From Candidatus Amarolinea dominans (GTDB taxonomy: Bacteria > Chloroflexota > Anaerolineae > SSC4 > Amarolineaceae): a stretch of 64,000 bases of DNA. Where the stretch lies: assembly GCA_016719785.1 (NCBI GenBank), contig JADJYJ010000020.1, positions 1 through 64,000 on the forward strand. The letters are read 5' to 3'. The notes under the pieces are model-generated. The model searched no databases. It was not told where the DNA came from and worked only from the letters and a program-made list of their open reading frames with translations. The position numbers were made by a program, and so were the translations under genes. Shown piece after piece: positions 1 through 8,858 of the stretch (positions are counted from its first letter, which is position 1; each line of letters starts with the position of its first letter).

Positions 1-912
1 AGTCTTGGATTTCAGGTCTGCTGGGGATGAACCGACTACGCACGTTATCAAACACTTACACAAATCTTGGCGTTGTTGCCGCCTTCCAGAAAAATACAGC
101 TCACTCATACAGACCGCTCTGTGGGAGGGAGGGGCGTTCTCGAGTACGCCGCATCACCTCCTACCGCGCTTTCTTCACGTAAGCAGTTGCGTGCTGGTAT
201 CAACACTACTACCACTGCGCCACTACAGTCAGAACATCCATTGGAGGTTACGCATTGCACTACTCCTACGCAATTATTCACTACACACAGAGCGGAAATC
301 AAGGCGTGAAGATTTCCTGAAAGGCGTCAAGCCACGGTAAGCTTCCTCCCCTACGCCCCTCGCATCAATATAGGTGCTCGTCTGGTAGTATTCAGGCGTG
401 CCATTACTCTTTTCAGAAATGACACAAGACATTGATTTACGCCGCCCGAACGATCTGCATGTCAACTTTGAGCATGTCGGAGCTACGTGAGTTCCCGCTG
501 CCCGGTGGGGTCACCCATGCGCAAGTCATTCGCCCCTTGAGGTATGCGGCGACAAACTGCACGCTCCTGTCGAAGTCAGAGACTGCACCGCAGCATCAAG
601 CGCCGGTAGAAGGCACCGAGACCGATGCCGCTCTGAGCGTGGGCACGGTGATGCTGGGGTTGAGTACCGCACTCGGCTTGGCTTTAGCAGGACCAAAAAC
701 TCTGATCTCCCTATCGTTTCTGCCCTATCGCCGCCATCAGTTTGTCAAAAAGCCCCACATTTCTGACGCACACCGTCAGCGGTTGCCACTGCGCCATCTT
801 CATCGTCCTTCACCGTACGGCTGTTCATTTCTGCGTACATGCTGGCTGCGCGAGCAGTTGAGGGTGGCAACAGAACCGCGTAGCCTCTCGTCCGATTGCT
901 CGGATAAACTGC
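1..912. other. gene-poor lower-GC stretch
   Basis: No convincing coding region is seen on either strand. The open frames are short, overlap each other and show no family motifs. Base composition is visibly less GC-rich than the rest of the window. The stretch lies directly downstream of the broken RHS gene, where RHS loci usually carry a variable toxin tip and immunity gene, so it may be decayed remains of such a cassette. That origin is inference only. Confidence 0.4.
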
Positions 913-3204
913 TCAGTAATAATGCTTGTCTTGGTGTGTATCGCTGGGCAACATACTGGATCGTGAGTTGTTGGGTTTGCTCCCCAGCCGACAACTGCTG
1001 TCGGCCAATCCAGAATCCACGCTATGACCCGTCGGATCGATGTACCGCAGCGGATTCCCGCCGGCGTAGGCGTACCTGTTAAACGACTGCGGCGCGAGCG
1101 GACTCGGCACGATCGTATCCGCGCTGATGAACATGCCGACCTGACTATCATACCACCTCGCGTTGTAGTACGCCAACCCTTCGCCGCCGGGCAGGCCTTG
1201 CTCGTGATATTGACCGGTGAACCGCTTGGTCGTGATGCCGTTGAACGCGCTCCCGCCGCGATTGCCACCGTAGGGATAGTAAGTTGCGGCTGTTCACCGT
1301 GCCGTTCTGATTCACCAGCACGCTCGTCGAGTGCAACTGGTCGCTCAGCGTGTAGAACACACCATTGTCGGAGGCATAACCGGTGCGACGGATGGCCCCA
1401 CCTTCGTAGTACTTCGTCACCGCGCCGTTCTGGTATTCGTAGATGCCGGCGATGTAGACGGTCGTCACACCTGCGACGGTCCTTTTTGACCCGGTTCCCG
1501 TCGGCGTCGTAGAGGAACGTGGCGCTCACCGCGCCGCCGGCCACGCCCAGCAGGCGGTTGTCATAGTCGAAGGCCTGGGTGTAGGCAATTCCGCCAATGG
1601 TACGGCTGGTCTGGTTGCCCACGGCGTCATAGCCATACGCGTTGCCGAACGCACCGGTCACGGCGTGTGGCTTCGTGCCGTAGGTGTAGGCGGCGCCATT
1701 GTAGCTGGTCAGGTTGCCGATGGCGTTGTAGGCGTAGGTGTGGTTGTATTGGCCCACGCCTGCCGCATTCGTAGCCGCCGTGGTCAGGCGATCCAGCCAG
1801 TCGTAGCCGAAGGTTTGCACCTGGCCGCTGTTCGCACTGTCTGCCAACGTCTGGACATTCCCGGCCAGGTCGTAGGCGTAGGTCAACTTTTGCAGGTTCT
1901 CCCACGGGCTGGCCGTGCCCGCCTTGATAGTCTCCAGGCGCAGGGTGCTGGCGTTGTAGCCGTATTGCCGCGTGAAGCCGTTGGCGCCGGAATCCACGCG
2001 CTGCTCGCTGATCTGGCCCTGCGCGTTGTAGCTGGTGGCCGCGACGTATTGCGTGCCGTCGTCGCCCGTCACGCTGGCGAGCTGGCCCACCGCGTTGTAG
2101 CCGAAGGTGACGAGCTCGCCCTGCTGGCCCGCATTGCCGCCGGGATAGCGCAGCGTGGAGCGCTGGCCGGCCGTGGTGTAGCCGGTGTCGAGGCGGAACG
2201 TGCCGCCGCCCGTGCCCGGTACGGTGTATTGCTGTTGCGTGGGCCGGTTGTTCACATCGTAGGCGACGGTGTAGACTTCGGTCGTGCCCTGGCTACTGTA
2301 GACCTTGCTCTTGGAGGGCAAACCGAGCTGCCCGGTCGCGTCGTAGAGCCATTCGGCCAGGATCGCGCCGGCCGCGCTATCCTGGCGCTTGCGGATCAGC
2401 CGGTTGAGCGCGTCGTACTCCAGGTAGAGCCAGCGGTTCGCGCCGTCTTTCTGGCTGGTCAGGTTGCCGGCGTTGTCGTAGCCGTAGGTCCAACTGCCCA
2501 TGTCGGGGTCGGTCATGCCCGTCTTGCGGCCCAGCAGGTTATAGCCGATGCTGGTCGGGTTACCGGCCGCATCCGTGACACCCGTCAGGCGGCCGGCCAG
2601 GTCGTAGGCGTAGTTCGTGGTGTAGGTGGCGCCGCCGGTGTTGTACTCCAGCACCTGGGTCGTCTGGCCGAACGCGTCGCTGACCGCGTCCTGGCGATGG
2701 TCGTTGGCGTCGTAGCTGGACGCCAGCCAGACGTCGTAGGTGGCGCGCGTGGCCAACAACTGGGTCGCGCCGCTGCGCGTCTCGTTGCGCACCGTGCGGC
2801 CCAACTCGTCGTAGGTGGTGTAGACATAGTTTGCCAGGTTCGTCCACGTGGGCGCGACGTAGCCGCTGCCGGCCGCGATTTCGTAGGCCGCGCTGCTGTA
2901 GGCGGTCTGGCCGAGCGCGTTATACCCGGTGGAGGTCACGCTACGATTGCCGTTCGCCAGCGGGGCCTGGCTTTGCAGGCTGCGGCCCAGGCCGTCGAAG
3001 TAGCCCCAGGCTTCCAGGTAGCTGCTGGTCGCGGCGTCCTTGAGCTGGCGGGTCTTGATCCAGGCGGGCCGCTGGTCGGGCGCGTAGACGAACTCCTTGC
3101 TGGCGGGGCCGCGAGAATACGCCCTGGGGCAGGCGCACTGCGCTGGGCGGGATCGGCGCAATCGGGGGTGGCTCAGGCAGCAACATCTGTTCAGGCTGGA
3201 CCAC
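913..3204 (-). pseudogene. RHS/YD-repeat protein, frameshifted fragment
   Basis: The translation is a long run of YD repeats (for example YDLAGRLTGVTDAAGN, YDALNRLIRKR, YDADGNRVKK) ending in the RHS core signature YYNARWYDSQVGMFISAD and RYIDPTGH. These proteins form large extracellular or secreted shells, often around a C-terminal toxin. The reading frame is broken twice. An extra G near 1481-1487 splits NRVKK from TVAGVTTVYIAG, and an extra T near 1281-1284 splits VNSRN from YYPYGGN. A third frame change is likely near 3105-3115. Only about 36 residues follow PTGH, so no toxin domain is visible. No signal peptide or N-terminal shell region is present, so the 5' end also looks truncated. It could be true decay or sequencing error at short runs. 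Confidence 0.8.
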
Positions 3205-3264
3205 TGGCGCGAATATCTCGGGCGTCGTGGTGATTACAGGAGAAGTTACAGGGCTATTTTCACA

Positions 3265-5463
3265 TCAGGAACCGGCCGCGGGCAGCGCCTGCACGAAGCG
3301 TACTTCCAGGAACGGCCAGCCCTGTTCCATCTTGAGCAGGCCAAAGACCTGCACCTCGCTGCCGTCCAGCAGACCTTGCGTGAGATCGGCGCTGGCATTG
3401 CGTACCCACACCGAGGCGCCGCTGCTGTCGCGCAACACCCACTGCCCCAGGCGGGGTGCGTCCGCGGGCAGATCGCCCGCCGCGGAGGTCAGGTAGGCGC
3501 CGGTCATGACGACCTCGCGCCCGGCAAAGGCCGCCGGCGCGGCGCGTACATCGGCCAGGGCCGGCGCATCGTAGTAAGGAATGTCGAGCAAGGCGCCGAC
3601 CACACGCCAGGTGTTATCCGCGCGACGGTGCAGGTAGAGGTGCAGGCTGTCGGATGCACCGGCGTTTGTTTGCCGTCGCACCAGCACCGTCGCCTCACCC
3701 GGCGGCTGGAAGTCCGGCGGGTTGACGGGCAGACGCTGCGCCTCGATGCGCGCCTGCGACCCGTTCAGCGCGCGCAGCAGTGTGGCCAGGCCAGCGGCGG
3801 TGGTCCGCGGCCCCTGGTCACACGGTTGCCCGTAGGTGCAGGAAACCCAGCCTTGATCGGTCAACCAGTGCGCCAGGCCAGGCCCATCGCTCTCGGCAAG
3901 GGCGCGATCGAGGCTGGCGAGCACCGCGTCGAAGTTGGTTTCGTCGGCGGTCGGGGCAGCGGGCGGCGGGGCCGTGCGCCAGCCGGCTACGTGCAGCGCC
4001 GACACGGGCAGGCTGAGCGTCGTGCTCACCTGGTCCGAAGGTCGCAGCAGATGCAGCGACTGCCCGGCATTGCCGGTTGTGTCGAACGCAGGTTCCCATA
4101 ACACCCAGGCATCGAGCGCGTTGGGGATGGCGGGCGACCAGGTCAGCAACCGTGCCCCTGCGCCGGGCAAGGCGGTGAGCGCGGATGGCTTGCCGCTGGC
4201 AAAGGCGAGCAAGCGCACGTCGGTGACGCGGGCGGTGCGCTTATCGGCGGCCACGGTGTACATGACATAATCTTCGTCCGGCGCCAGCACATAGCTCTCG
4301 ATGGGCAATGTGGCCGACAGCGCGATGGTTTGACGGCCGCTGCTCAGGTCCTGGCGCACCAGGACTGAGGCGCCTTGCGGGCTATCGGCCAGATAGTAGG
4401 CCGAGCGCCCACGCGGGCCGAGGGTTGGCGCATGCAGACGCCAGTTGGGGCCGGCCTCGTACAGATAGGGCTGTGAGGCGACGGGCTGGCCTGGCGTCAG
4501 CGCCTGAATCTGCCCGCTGCTGTCTTCCTGCTCGTTGGCGCTGAGCAGCACCAGCACCGTGTTGGCGTCCGCATTCCAGCCGAGCAGGCGCGGATAGCCC
4601 TGGTCAAAGCTGAAGTTGTCCGTGGGCAGATCGGCCTGCAGGCGCACGATGGTCACCTGGTAGGTGCCGTTGGGGCGTTGGATGACGAGCGCCAGGGCCA
4701 GGCTGTCAGGCGCCCAGGCCAGTGCCGTCACCTGGCCGTTCACGCGGTCGGGCGGCAACAGGTTGAGAGCGGCCTCGCCGTTGAGCGGCAGGAGCCACAG
4801 GCCGTCCAATCCGTACGCCAGCCAGCGCCCATCCAAACTGAGCGCAGGCGCGCCGGGTAAACGGGTCGGCCATCGGTGGAGCAGGCGCGTATCACTTCCG
4901 TCGACGCGGGCGGTATAGAGTGACCTGCTGTTGTTGGTATCCAGCGTGTAGACCAGCCAGGGCCAGGTGGGGGCGGGAGTGCCGGGCGTTGCCGCGGGTG
5001 TTTGCGCTGCTGCGGGTGTGGGTGAAACCAGCGCCGAGGGCGCGGTTGTGATGCTGGCGATGGGTGTCGCGCTCGCTGCTGGCGCCACGATGCTGATCGG
5101 TGTGGCGGTGCCGGCCGTGATTTGCGGGCGCTGCTGCTGCAGGCGAATCACACCCATGAAGGTGAGCACCAGCAGGGCAACGCCGGCGGCAAAGACCAGC
5201 TCACTGCCCAGGCGACGATACCAGGGCACACCCAGGTGACGCGGCGTCAGTTGGCGATGCAGGCCGGCGGCCAGGCGCGGAGATGGTGCGCGTGCCGGCA
5301 GACCCCGCAACAGGAGCGCTTCGTGTTCGGCGTAGGCGGCCAACGCCAGGCGGCAGTTGGCGCAGGTGAGCAGGTGGGCATCCACGGCCGTGCGGGCGGG
5401 GTCATCCAGCTCGCGATAGTGCGCCAGGAGCAGGCGCAGATGGCGATGTTCAGCGTTGGTCAT
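3265..5463 (-). CDS. zinc-finger anti-sigma factor with beta-propeller-like extracellular domain
   Basis: A 732-residue protein. The N-terminus carries the anti-sigma zinc motif H30-x3-C34-x2-C37. A transmembrane helix spans about residues 86-106, followed by a Pro/Thr/Ala-rich linker (about 115-165). The rest is a large extracellular region with repeated segments such as LSLDGRWLAYGLDG and LAWAPDSLALALV that resemble TolB/WD-type propeller blades. The C-terminal 200 residues include a SnoaL/NTF2-like stretch and a possible OB-like end. It overlaps the ECF sigma gene by four bases (ATGA), the standard sigma/anti-sigma arrangement, so it should hold that sigma factor at the membrane. The signal sensed by the propeller is unknown. 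Confidence 0.8.
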   Translation of the reverse strand: MTNAEHRHLRLLLAHYRELDDPARTAVDAHLLTCANCRLALAAYAEHEALLLRGLPARAPSPRLAAGLHRQLTPRHLGVPWYRRLGSELVFAAGVALLVLTFMGVIRLQQQRPQITAGTATPISIVAPAASATPIASITTAPSALVSPTPAAAQTPAATPGTPAPTWPWLVYTLDTNNSRSLYTARVDGSDTRLLHRWPTRLPGAPALSLDGRWLAYGLDGLWLLPLNGEAALNLLPPDRVNGQVTALAWAPDSLALALVIQRPNGTYQVTIVRLQADLPTDNFSFDQGYPRLLGWNADANTVLVLLSANEQEDSSGQIQALTPGQPVASQPYLYEAGPNWRLHAPTLGPRGRSAYYLADSPQGASVLVRQDLSSGRQTIALSATLPIESYVLAPDEDYVMYTVAADKRTARVTDVRLLAFASGKPSALTALPGAGARLLTWSPAIPNALDAWVLWEPAFDTTGNAGQSLHLLRPSDQVSTTLSLPVSALHVAGWRTAPPPAAPTADETNFDAVLASLDRALAESDGPGLAHWLTDQGWVSCTYGQPCDQGPRTTAAGLATLLRALNGSQARIEAQRLPVNPPDFQPPGEATVLVRRQTNAGASDSLHLYLHRRADNTWRVVGALLDIPYYDAPALADVRAAPAAFAGREVVMTGAYLTSAAGDLPADAPRLGQWVLRDSSGASVWVRNASADLTQGLLDGSEVQVFGLLKMEQGWPFLEVRFVQALPAAGS

Positions 5464-6020
5464 GGCCTTCTCTCCTCGACACCCACGTAGACCTGGCGGA
5501 AACGTTCGCGCGCGCGAAAGAGGCGGGTCTTGACCGCGCCACGTGAACAGCCCATGACCTGGGCGATTTCTTCTGTGGAGAAACTGTCATAAATGTAGAG
5601 TACCAGGCAGGTGCGTTGATCGGCCGGGAGTTGGGCCAACGCCGTCCGCACCGCCAGCGCCTCGGCGGTGGCGTGCTCCGGGCTGTCGGTCTGTGGGCCG
5701 GCATCGTCATCGAAGAAGGGTAGCCACTGGATCAAGCGTTTGCGGCGCAGTGCATCGTAGCAGGTATTGGTAGCGATACGATACAACCAGGCGCGGTAAT
5801 TGGAATCGGCCGGCAGGCGCGCCAGGGCATGGTAGGCCTTGACGAAGGTTTCCTGGGTCAGGTCTTCGGCCTGTTCCCAATGACCGACCAGCCGCAGCAC
5901 ATAGCTGAACAGCGGGCGGTGATACTGGACATAGAGCCGCTCGAACAGTTCTTCCAGGGCACGCGGCGCGGCCGTGGTGGACTGTGCCTGGCTTAACATC
6001 GCGACCTCAACGTAGGCCAT
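5460..6020 (-). CDS. ECF-type RNA polymerase sigma factor
   Basis: A 186-residue sigma-70 family protein of extracytoplasmic-function size. Region 2 is seen as FSYVLRLVGHWEQAEDLTQE followed by WLYRIATNTCYDALRRKR. Region 4 is LPADQRTCLVLYIYDSFSTEE with the helix-turn-helix MGCSRGAVKTRLFRAR. It directs polymerase to a small regulon, normally including its own operon. The first ATG (6020) has GGGAGAG about 11 bases upstream; an ATG at 5999 has GAGG closer by, so the true start could be seven codons later. It is translationally coupled to the anti-sigma gene downstream. Confidence 0.9.
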   Translation of the reverse strand: MAYVEVAMLSQAQSTTAAPRALEELFERLYVQYHRPLFSYVLRLVGHWEQAEDLTQETFVKAYHALARLPADSNYRAWLYRIATNTCYDALRRKRLIQWLPFFDDDAGPQTDSPEHATAEALAVRTALAQLPADQRTCLVLYIYDSFSTEEIAQVMGCSRGAVKTRLFRARERFRQVYVGVEERRP

Positions 6021-6068
6021 GCCGGTGAATTCTCTCCCGCTGATGATGGTGTCTCTGCACCATGCTGC

Positions 6069-6095
6069 AACGAGTGAGCCGGCAGGCGGGTTACA
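6069..6095 (-). promoter_or_regulatory. candidate ECF autoregulatory promoter
   Basis: On the minus strand TGTAACC is followed 16 bases later by CGTT, about 50 bases before the sigma gene. This matches the general AAC-motif / CGT layout of ECF-dependent promoters. It is a motif match only. Confidence 0.4.
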
Positions 6096-6104
6096 TGCGC
6101 CATT

Positions 6105-6839
6105 TCAGGGCCGGTTGACCTGCACCTGCACGCTACATTCGCCAAAGTTGCCGGTGACGTCAACGGTGCGCAGATAGAGCGTGTAGGCGCCCGGCGCCAG
6201 CCCGGCGACGTTCCAACTGCCGAGTACGCCGCTGGGCACGGGCTGTCGCGAGGAGACAATGAAGGTTGGATCGCCCGCGGCGCCGCTTGGTTTGAATTCC
6301 AGTTTATAGTAATCGAATCGCTCCGCCTCAGCGCTGCCCACGATTTGCACGGTGCCGCTGACGATCTCGTTGACGCCGGGGCGCAAGAGGCGAGCACGAG
6401 AATCCGGACAACGCGGCGCGACAATGGGCGGCGCGGTGGGGCTGAGCAGCACGGTGGGTGTCGGTCGCGGCGTCGGCTTCCTGGTAGGGACGGGCGAGGG
6501 TGTGGGGGTGGTCGTGGCTGGCTCTGGTGTGGGCGTCAGCGTGGGCAGGGTCAGGGCGGTTGGCGTCGGTGACACCACGGCGTCTACCAAAGGCTGCAAC
6601 GCGGTGGCCAGGTTGTGGCTGATGAAGTAAACGATGCCTATCATCACCAGCAGGAAGACACCGATGTTGAGCGCCTGATAGGTCTTGTTCAGCGCGGCTT
6701 CGCGTTCCAGGCTGAAGGCCGCCTGGCGTCGCTCCTGCCGCGCTTGCACGGCCACGCGCAAATACCAGAGGGCAACGAGCGCACACGCGGCGTAGACCCA
6801 GGGCGCATAGTCACTGATCAGCTTGACGATGATAGCCAT
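6105..6839 (-). CDS. two-TM membrane protein with Pro/Thr linker and Ig-like domain
   Basis: A 244-residue protein of unknown function. Hydrophobic helices lie at about residues 12-30 and 57-75, with a charged segment QARQERRQAAF between them. A low-complexity TPTP-rich linker follows (about 90-140). The C-terminal 100 residues (from CPDSRARLLRPGVNEIVSG) look like a beta-sandwich extracellular domain, with the pattern GTVQIVGSAEAERFDYYKLE and YTLYLRTVDVTGNFGEC. It sits nine bases after punA and may be in the same transcript. Proteins of this build, an anchored Ig-like domain on a proline linker, are common in Chloroflexota. No catalytic motif is visible. Confidence 0.7.
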   Translation of the reverse strand: MAIIVKLISDYAPWVYAACALVALWYLRVAVQARQERRQAAFSLEREAALNKTYQALNIGVFLLVMIGIVYFISHNLATALQPLVDAVVSPTPTALTLPTLTPTPEPATTTPTPSPVPTRKPTPRPTPTVLLSPTAPPIVAPRCPDSRARLLRPGVNEIVSGTVQIVGSAEAERFDYYKLEFKPSGAAGDPTFIVSSRQPVPSGVLGSWNVAGLAPGAYTLYLRTVDVTGNFGECSVQVQVNRP

Positions 6840-6848
6840 GAGGCTTTT

Positions 6849-7721
6849 TCAGGCTCCGGCCGGTTTCCCGGGCGCGGGTAGGTCGGCGAGGATGGCTTGC
6901 AGGAGGGCCGTCAGCCGTGGGACGACCAGTTTGCCGGTTTCCAGCACTTCCTGGTGCGTGGTTTCGGCCTCGCTGTCAATGTCGTCAATGGCCATGTTGC
7001 TGATGGTGGAAATGCCCAGCACTCGCATACCGCCATGGCGCGCCACCACGGCTTCGGGCACGGTTGACATGCCCACGGCATCGGCGCCAATGGTGCGCAG
7101 GAAGCGGATGTCGGCCGGCGTCTCGAAGCATGGCCCGGCCAGGCACATGTAAACGCCCTGGCGCAAGGGAATTTGCAGGCGGGCGGCCGTAGCCAGGGCC
7201 AGGGCGCGCAACTGCGCATCATACACACGGGTCATGCTGGGAAAACGCAGCCCAAAGATCGGGTCGTTAGGGCCGCGCAGCGGATTCTGCCCGGCCATGC
7301 CGATCAGGTTGATATGGTCGTTGATGAGCATCAACTCGCCGGCGTGAAACGCGGGATTGATGCCACCCGCGGCATTGGTCAAAATGACGGTGTGAATGCC
7401 CATCCGCTGCATCAGCCGCATGGGCAGCGTCACCTGCTGCATGGAATAACCTTCGTAAAAATGGACCCGGCCCTGCATGACGAGGACATCCTGGCCTTGC
7501 AGCCGGCCGATGACCAACGCGCCATCGTGTCCTTCCACCGTGCTGACGGGAAAATGCGGGATGCGACCGAAAGCGATCCGTTCGGCATCGGTGACCGCGC
7601 TGGCCAGTCCACTCAAGCCTGATCCGAGCACCAGGCCCACCTGCGGTTGCTGCCGCGTTTGACTGCGGACATACGCCACGGCTTGCGCCACGTCCTCGGA
7701 GGTCACAAATTCTTTGTTCAT
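6849..7721 (-). CDS. punA: purine nucleoside phosphorylase (inosine/guanosine type)
   Basis: A 290-residue PNP of the trimeric PNP/MTAP family, which splits purine nucleosides with phosphate into base and ribose-1-phosphate for purine salvage. Seen are the phosphate loop VLGSGLSGLASAV, the GRVHFYEGYS motif, the TNAAGGINPAFHAGELMLI signature, AGPCFETPADIR and GADAVGMSTVPEAVVARH with the Asn of ISTISNMA. Length is normal for the family. The start ATG overlaps the stop of the upstream recombinase (ATGA), so the two are coupled. The cytoplasmic enzyme probably works with the upp and phosphoribosyltransferase genes found elsewhere in this window. Confidence 0.93.
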   Translation of the reverse strand: MNKEFVTSEDVAQAVAYVRSQTRQQPQVGLVLGSGLSGLASAVTDAERIAFGRIPHFPVSTVEGHDGALVIGRLQGQDVLVMQGRVHFYEGYSMQQVTLPMRLMQRMGIHTVILTNAAGGINPAFHAGELMLINDHINLIGMAGQNPLRGPNDPIFGLRFPSMTRVYDAQLRALALATAARLQIPLRQGVYMCLAGPCFETPADIRFLRTIGADAVGMSTVPEAVVARHGGMRVLGISTISNMAIDDIDSEAETTHQEVLETGKLVVPRLTALLQAILADLPAPGKPAGA

Positions 7722-8632
7722 GAGTTTCCGCCTTGCTGGTCGTTTTCTGCGGCTCGCTGTGCGGTCAGGCCGGCGTAGATAAGGGTTGTGGCGCGGCTGG
7801 CATGACCCAGCGCGTTCTGCACTTCACTCACCATGTCTGCCGTACCGCTGGCCAGCCTGTGCGTTGCGGACGAGCTGCGCAGAACGTGCGGCGTCACATC
7901 TGCGGCCATGCCTATTTGTTCGGCATAGGACTTGACGATCAACCAAAGGCCCTGGCGGGTCAGGCGCTGGCCGCGATGGTTGACGAACAGAGCCTCGTTT
8001 TTGGCACGGATGCCTGTCAGGTGCGGGCGCCCGTCCGCCAGGTAAGTGGCCAGGGCGTTGGCCGCCCGCTCGCTGAGGTGGATGGCACGCGTGTCCTTGT
8101 CGTAGCGTTCGCACCAGACGATGTGAGCCTGCAGACTGACGTCGTTGATGTTCAGCGCGGCGATTTCACTGGTGCGCATGCCGGTTGCGTACAGCAGTTC
8201 CAGCAGGGCGCTGTCGCGCAGGGCTTTGGGATGCGATCCCTGCGCCGGCGCTGCGAGTAAGAGCTCAACCGTGGCTTGATCCATGATCTGGGGCGGGGCT
8301 TTCAGAACCGCCGGTGTGGTGATCGGCTTGCTCGGGTCGTCACTGACGATCTGTGTGTCCATCAGATAATGAAAGAACGACTTGATGGCCGCGATTTTGC
8401 GCGCGATGCTGGCCGCCGCATACTCGCGCTGCTTCAGATCGAGGACATAATCAATGATGTCGTTGGTGCTGATGTCGCTCCAGGTCGTTGGGGTGCCGTC
8501 GCGCCTGCGATCATGCACATAGGCGAAGAACTGACCGAGATCGTTATGATACGCGGCAACGGTGTTTTCTTTGCCTTTTTTGCCTTTCTTGCTGGCAAGG
8601 CTGGCAAGGAAACGGTCAATCTGTTGTTGCAT
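7718..8632 (-). CDS. tyrosine recombinase, XerC/XerD-like
   Basis: A phage-integrase-type site-specific recombinase of 304 residues from the chosen start. An N-terminal SAM-like DNA-binding domain (about 1-100) precedes the catalytic domain. The active-site set is complete: R153 (ATGMRTSE), K179 (RYDKDTR), H249 and R252 (TPHVLRSSSAT), H277 (LGHAS) and Y286 (TTLIYAG). The ATG at 8632 is preferred because AGGGAG sits six bases upstream. An in-frame ATG at 8695 would add 21 residues but follows a T-run and has no ribosome site. It could serve dif-type chromosome resolution or be an integrase relic; length and lack of phage neighbours favour the housekeeping role. Confidence 0.85.
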   Translation of the reverse strand: MQQQIDRFLASLASKKGKKGKENTVAAYHNDLGQFFAYVHDRRRDGTPTTWSDISTNDIIDYVLDLKQREYAAASIARKIAAIKSFFHYLMDTQIVSDDPSKPITTPAVLKAPPQIMDQATVELLLAAPAQGSHPKALRDSALLELLYATGMRTSEIAALNINDVSLQAHIVWCERYDKDTRAIHLSERAANALATYLADGRPHLTGIRAKNEALFVNHRGQRLTRQGLWLIVKSYAEQIGMAADVTPHVLRSSSATHRLASGTADMVSEVQNALGHASRATTLIYAGLTAQRAAENDQQGGNS

Positions 8633-8691
8633 GTCCTCTCCCTCTTGCTCCCATTCAGTTACTTCTCCCGTTGTGATTACTTCTCTGGCAA

Positions 8692-8754
8692 TCATGAAAA
8701 AGGTGTTTGGGCCGACCTGCAGACCCCAACACCGTCAGGAGTGAGAAATGGCAT
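8692..8754 (-). CDS. candidate 20-residue leader peptide upstream of the recombinase
   Basis: A short frame MPFLTPDGVGVCRSAQTPFS lies between the predicted promoter and the recombinase. Its TGA overlaps the upstream in-frame ATG at 8695 (ATGA). The terminator-like hairpin at 8697-8733 is inside this frame, so translating it would disrupt the hairpin. No good ribosome site is seen. It may be coincidental. Confidence 0.35.
   Translation of the reverse strand: MPFLTPDGVGVCRSAQTPFS
8697..8733 (-). terminator. hairpin plus T-run in the recombinase leader
   Basis: On the minus strand GGTGTT and AACACC pair, extended by GGG/CCC with one bulged A, and are followed directly by TTTTT. It lies between the promoter (8786-8814) and the recombinase start, so it would act as an attenuator or end a short RNA of about 85 bases. 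Confidence 0.55.
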
Positions 8755-8785
8755 GTTGCTACGACGAATGGCACTGCTCTTTATC

Positions 8786-8814
8786 ATTCTACTGCATAAC
8801 TTGCCATAAACCAA
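8786..8814 (-). promoter_or_regulatory. sigma-70 promoter for the recombinase-punA operon
   Basis: TTGGTT (8809-8814), 17-base spacer, TAGAAT (8786-8791), read on the minus strand. The transcript would start near 8779 and carry a leader of about 145 bases. Confidence 0.6.
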
Positions 8815-8858
8815 AAACCGGGACGTAGACTGGGATGAGACGACAGGCCAGGCCGCGC

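Noticed and set aside
1665..3233. 522-codon open frame on the plus strand
   Set aside because: Antisense to the RHS repeats; the Val/Ala/Gly-rich translation is a mirror of YD repeat codons.
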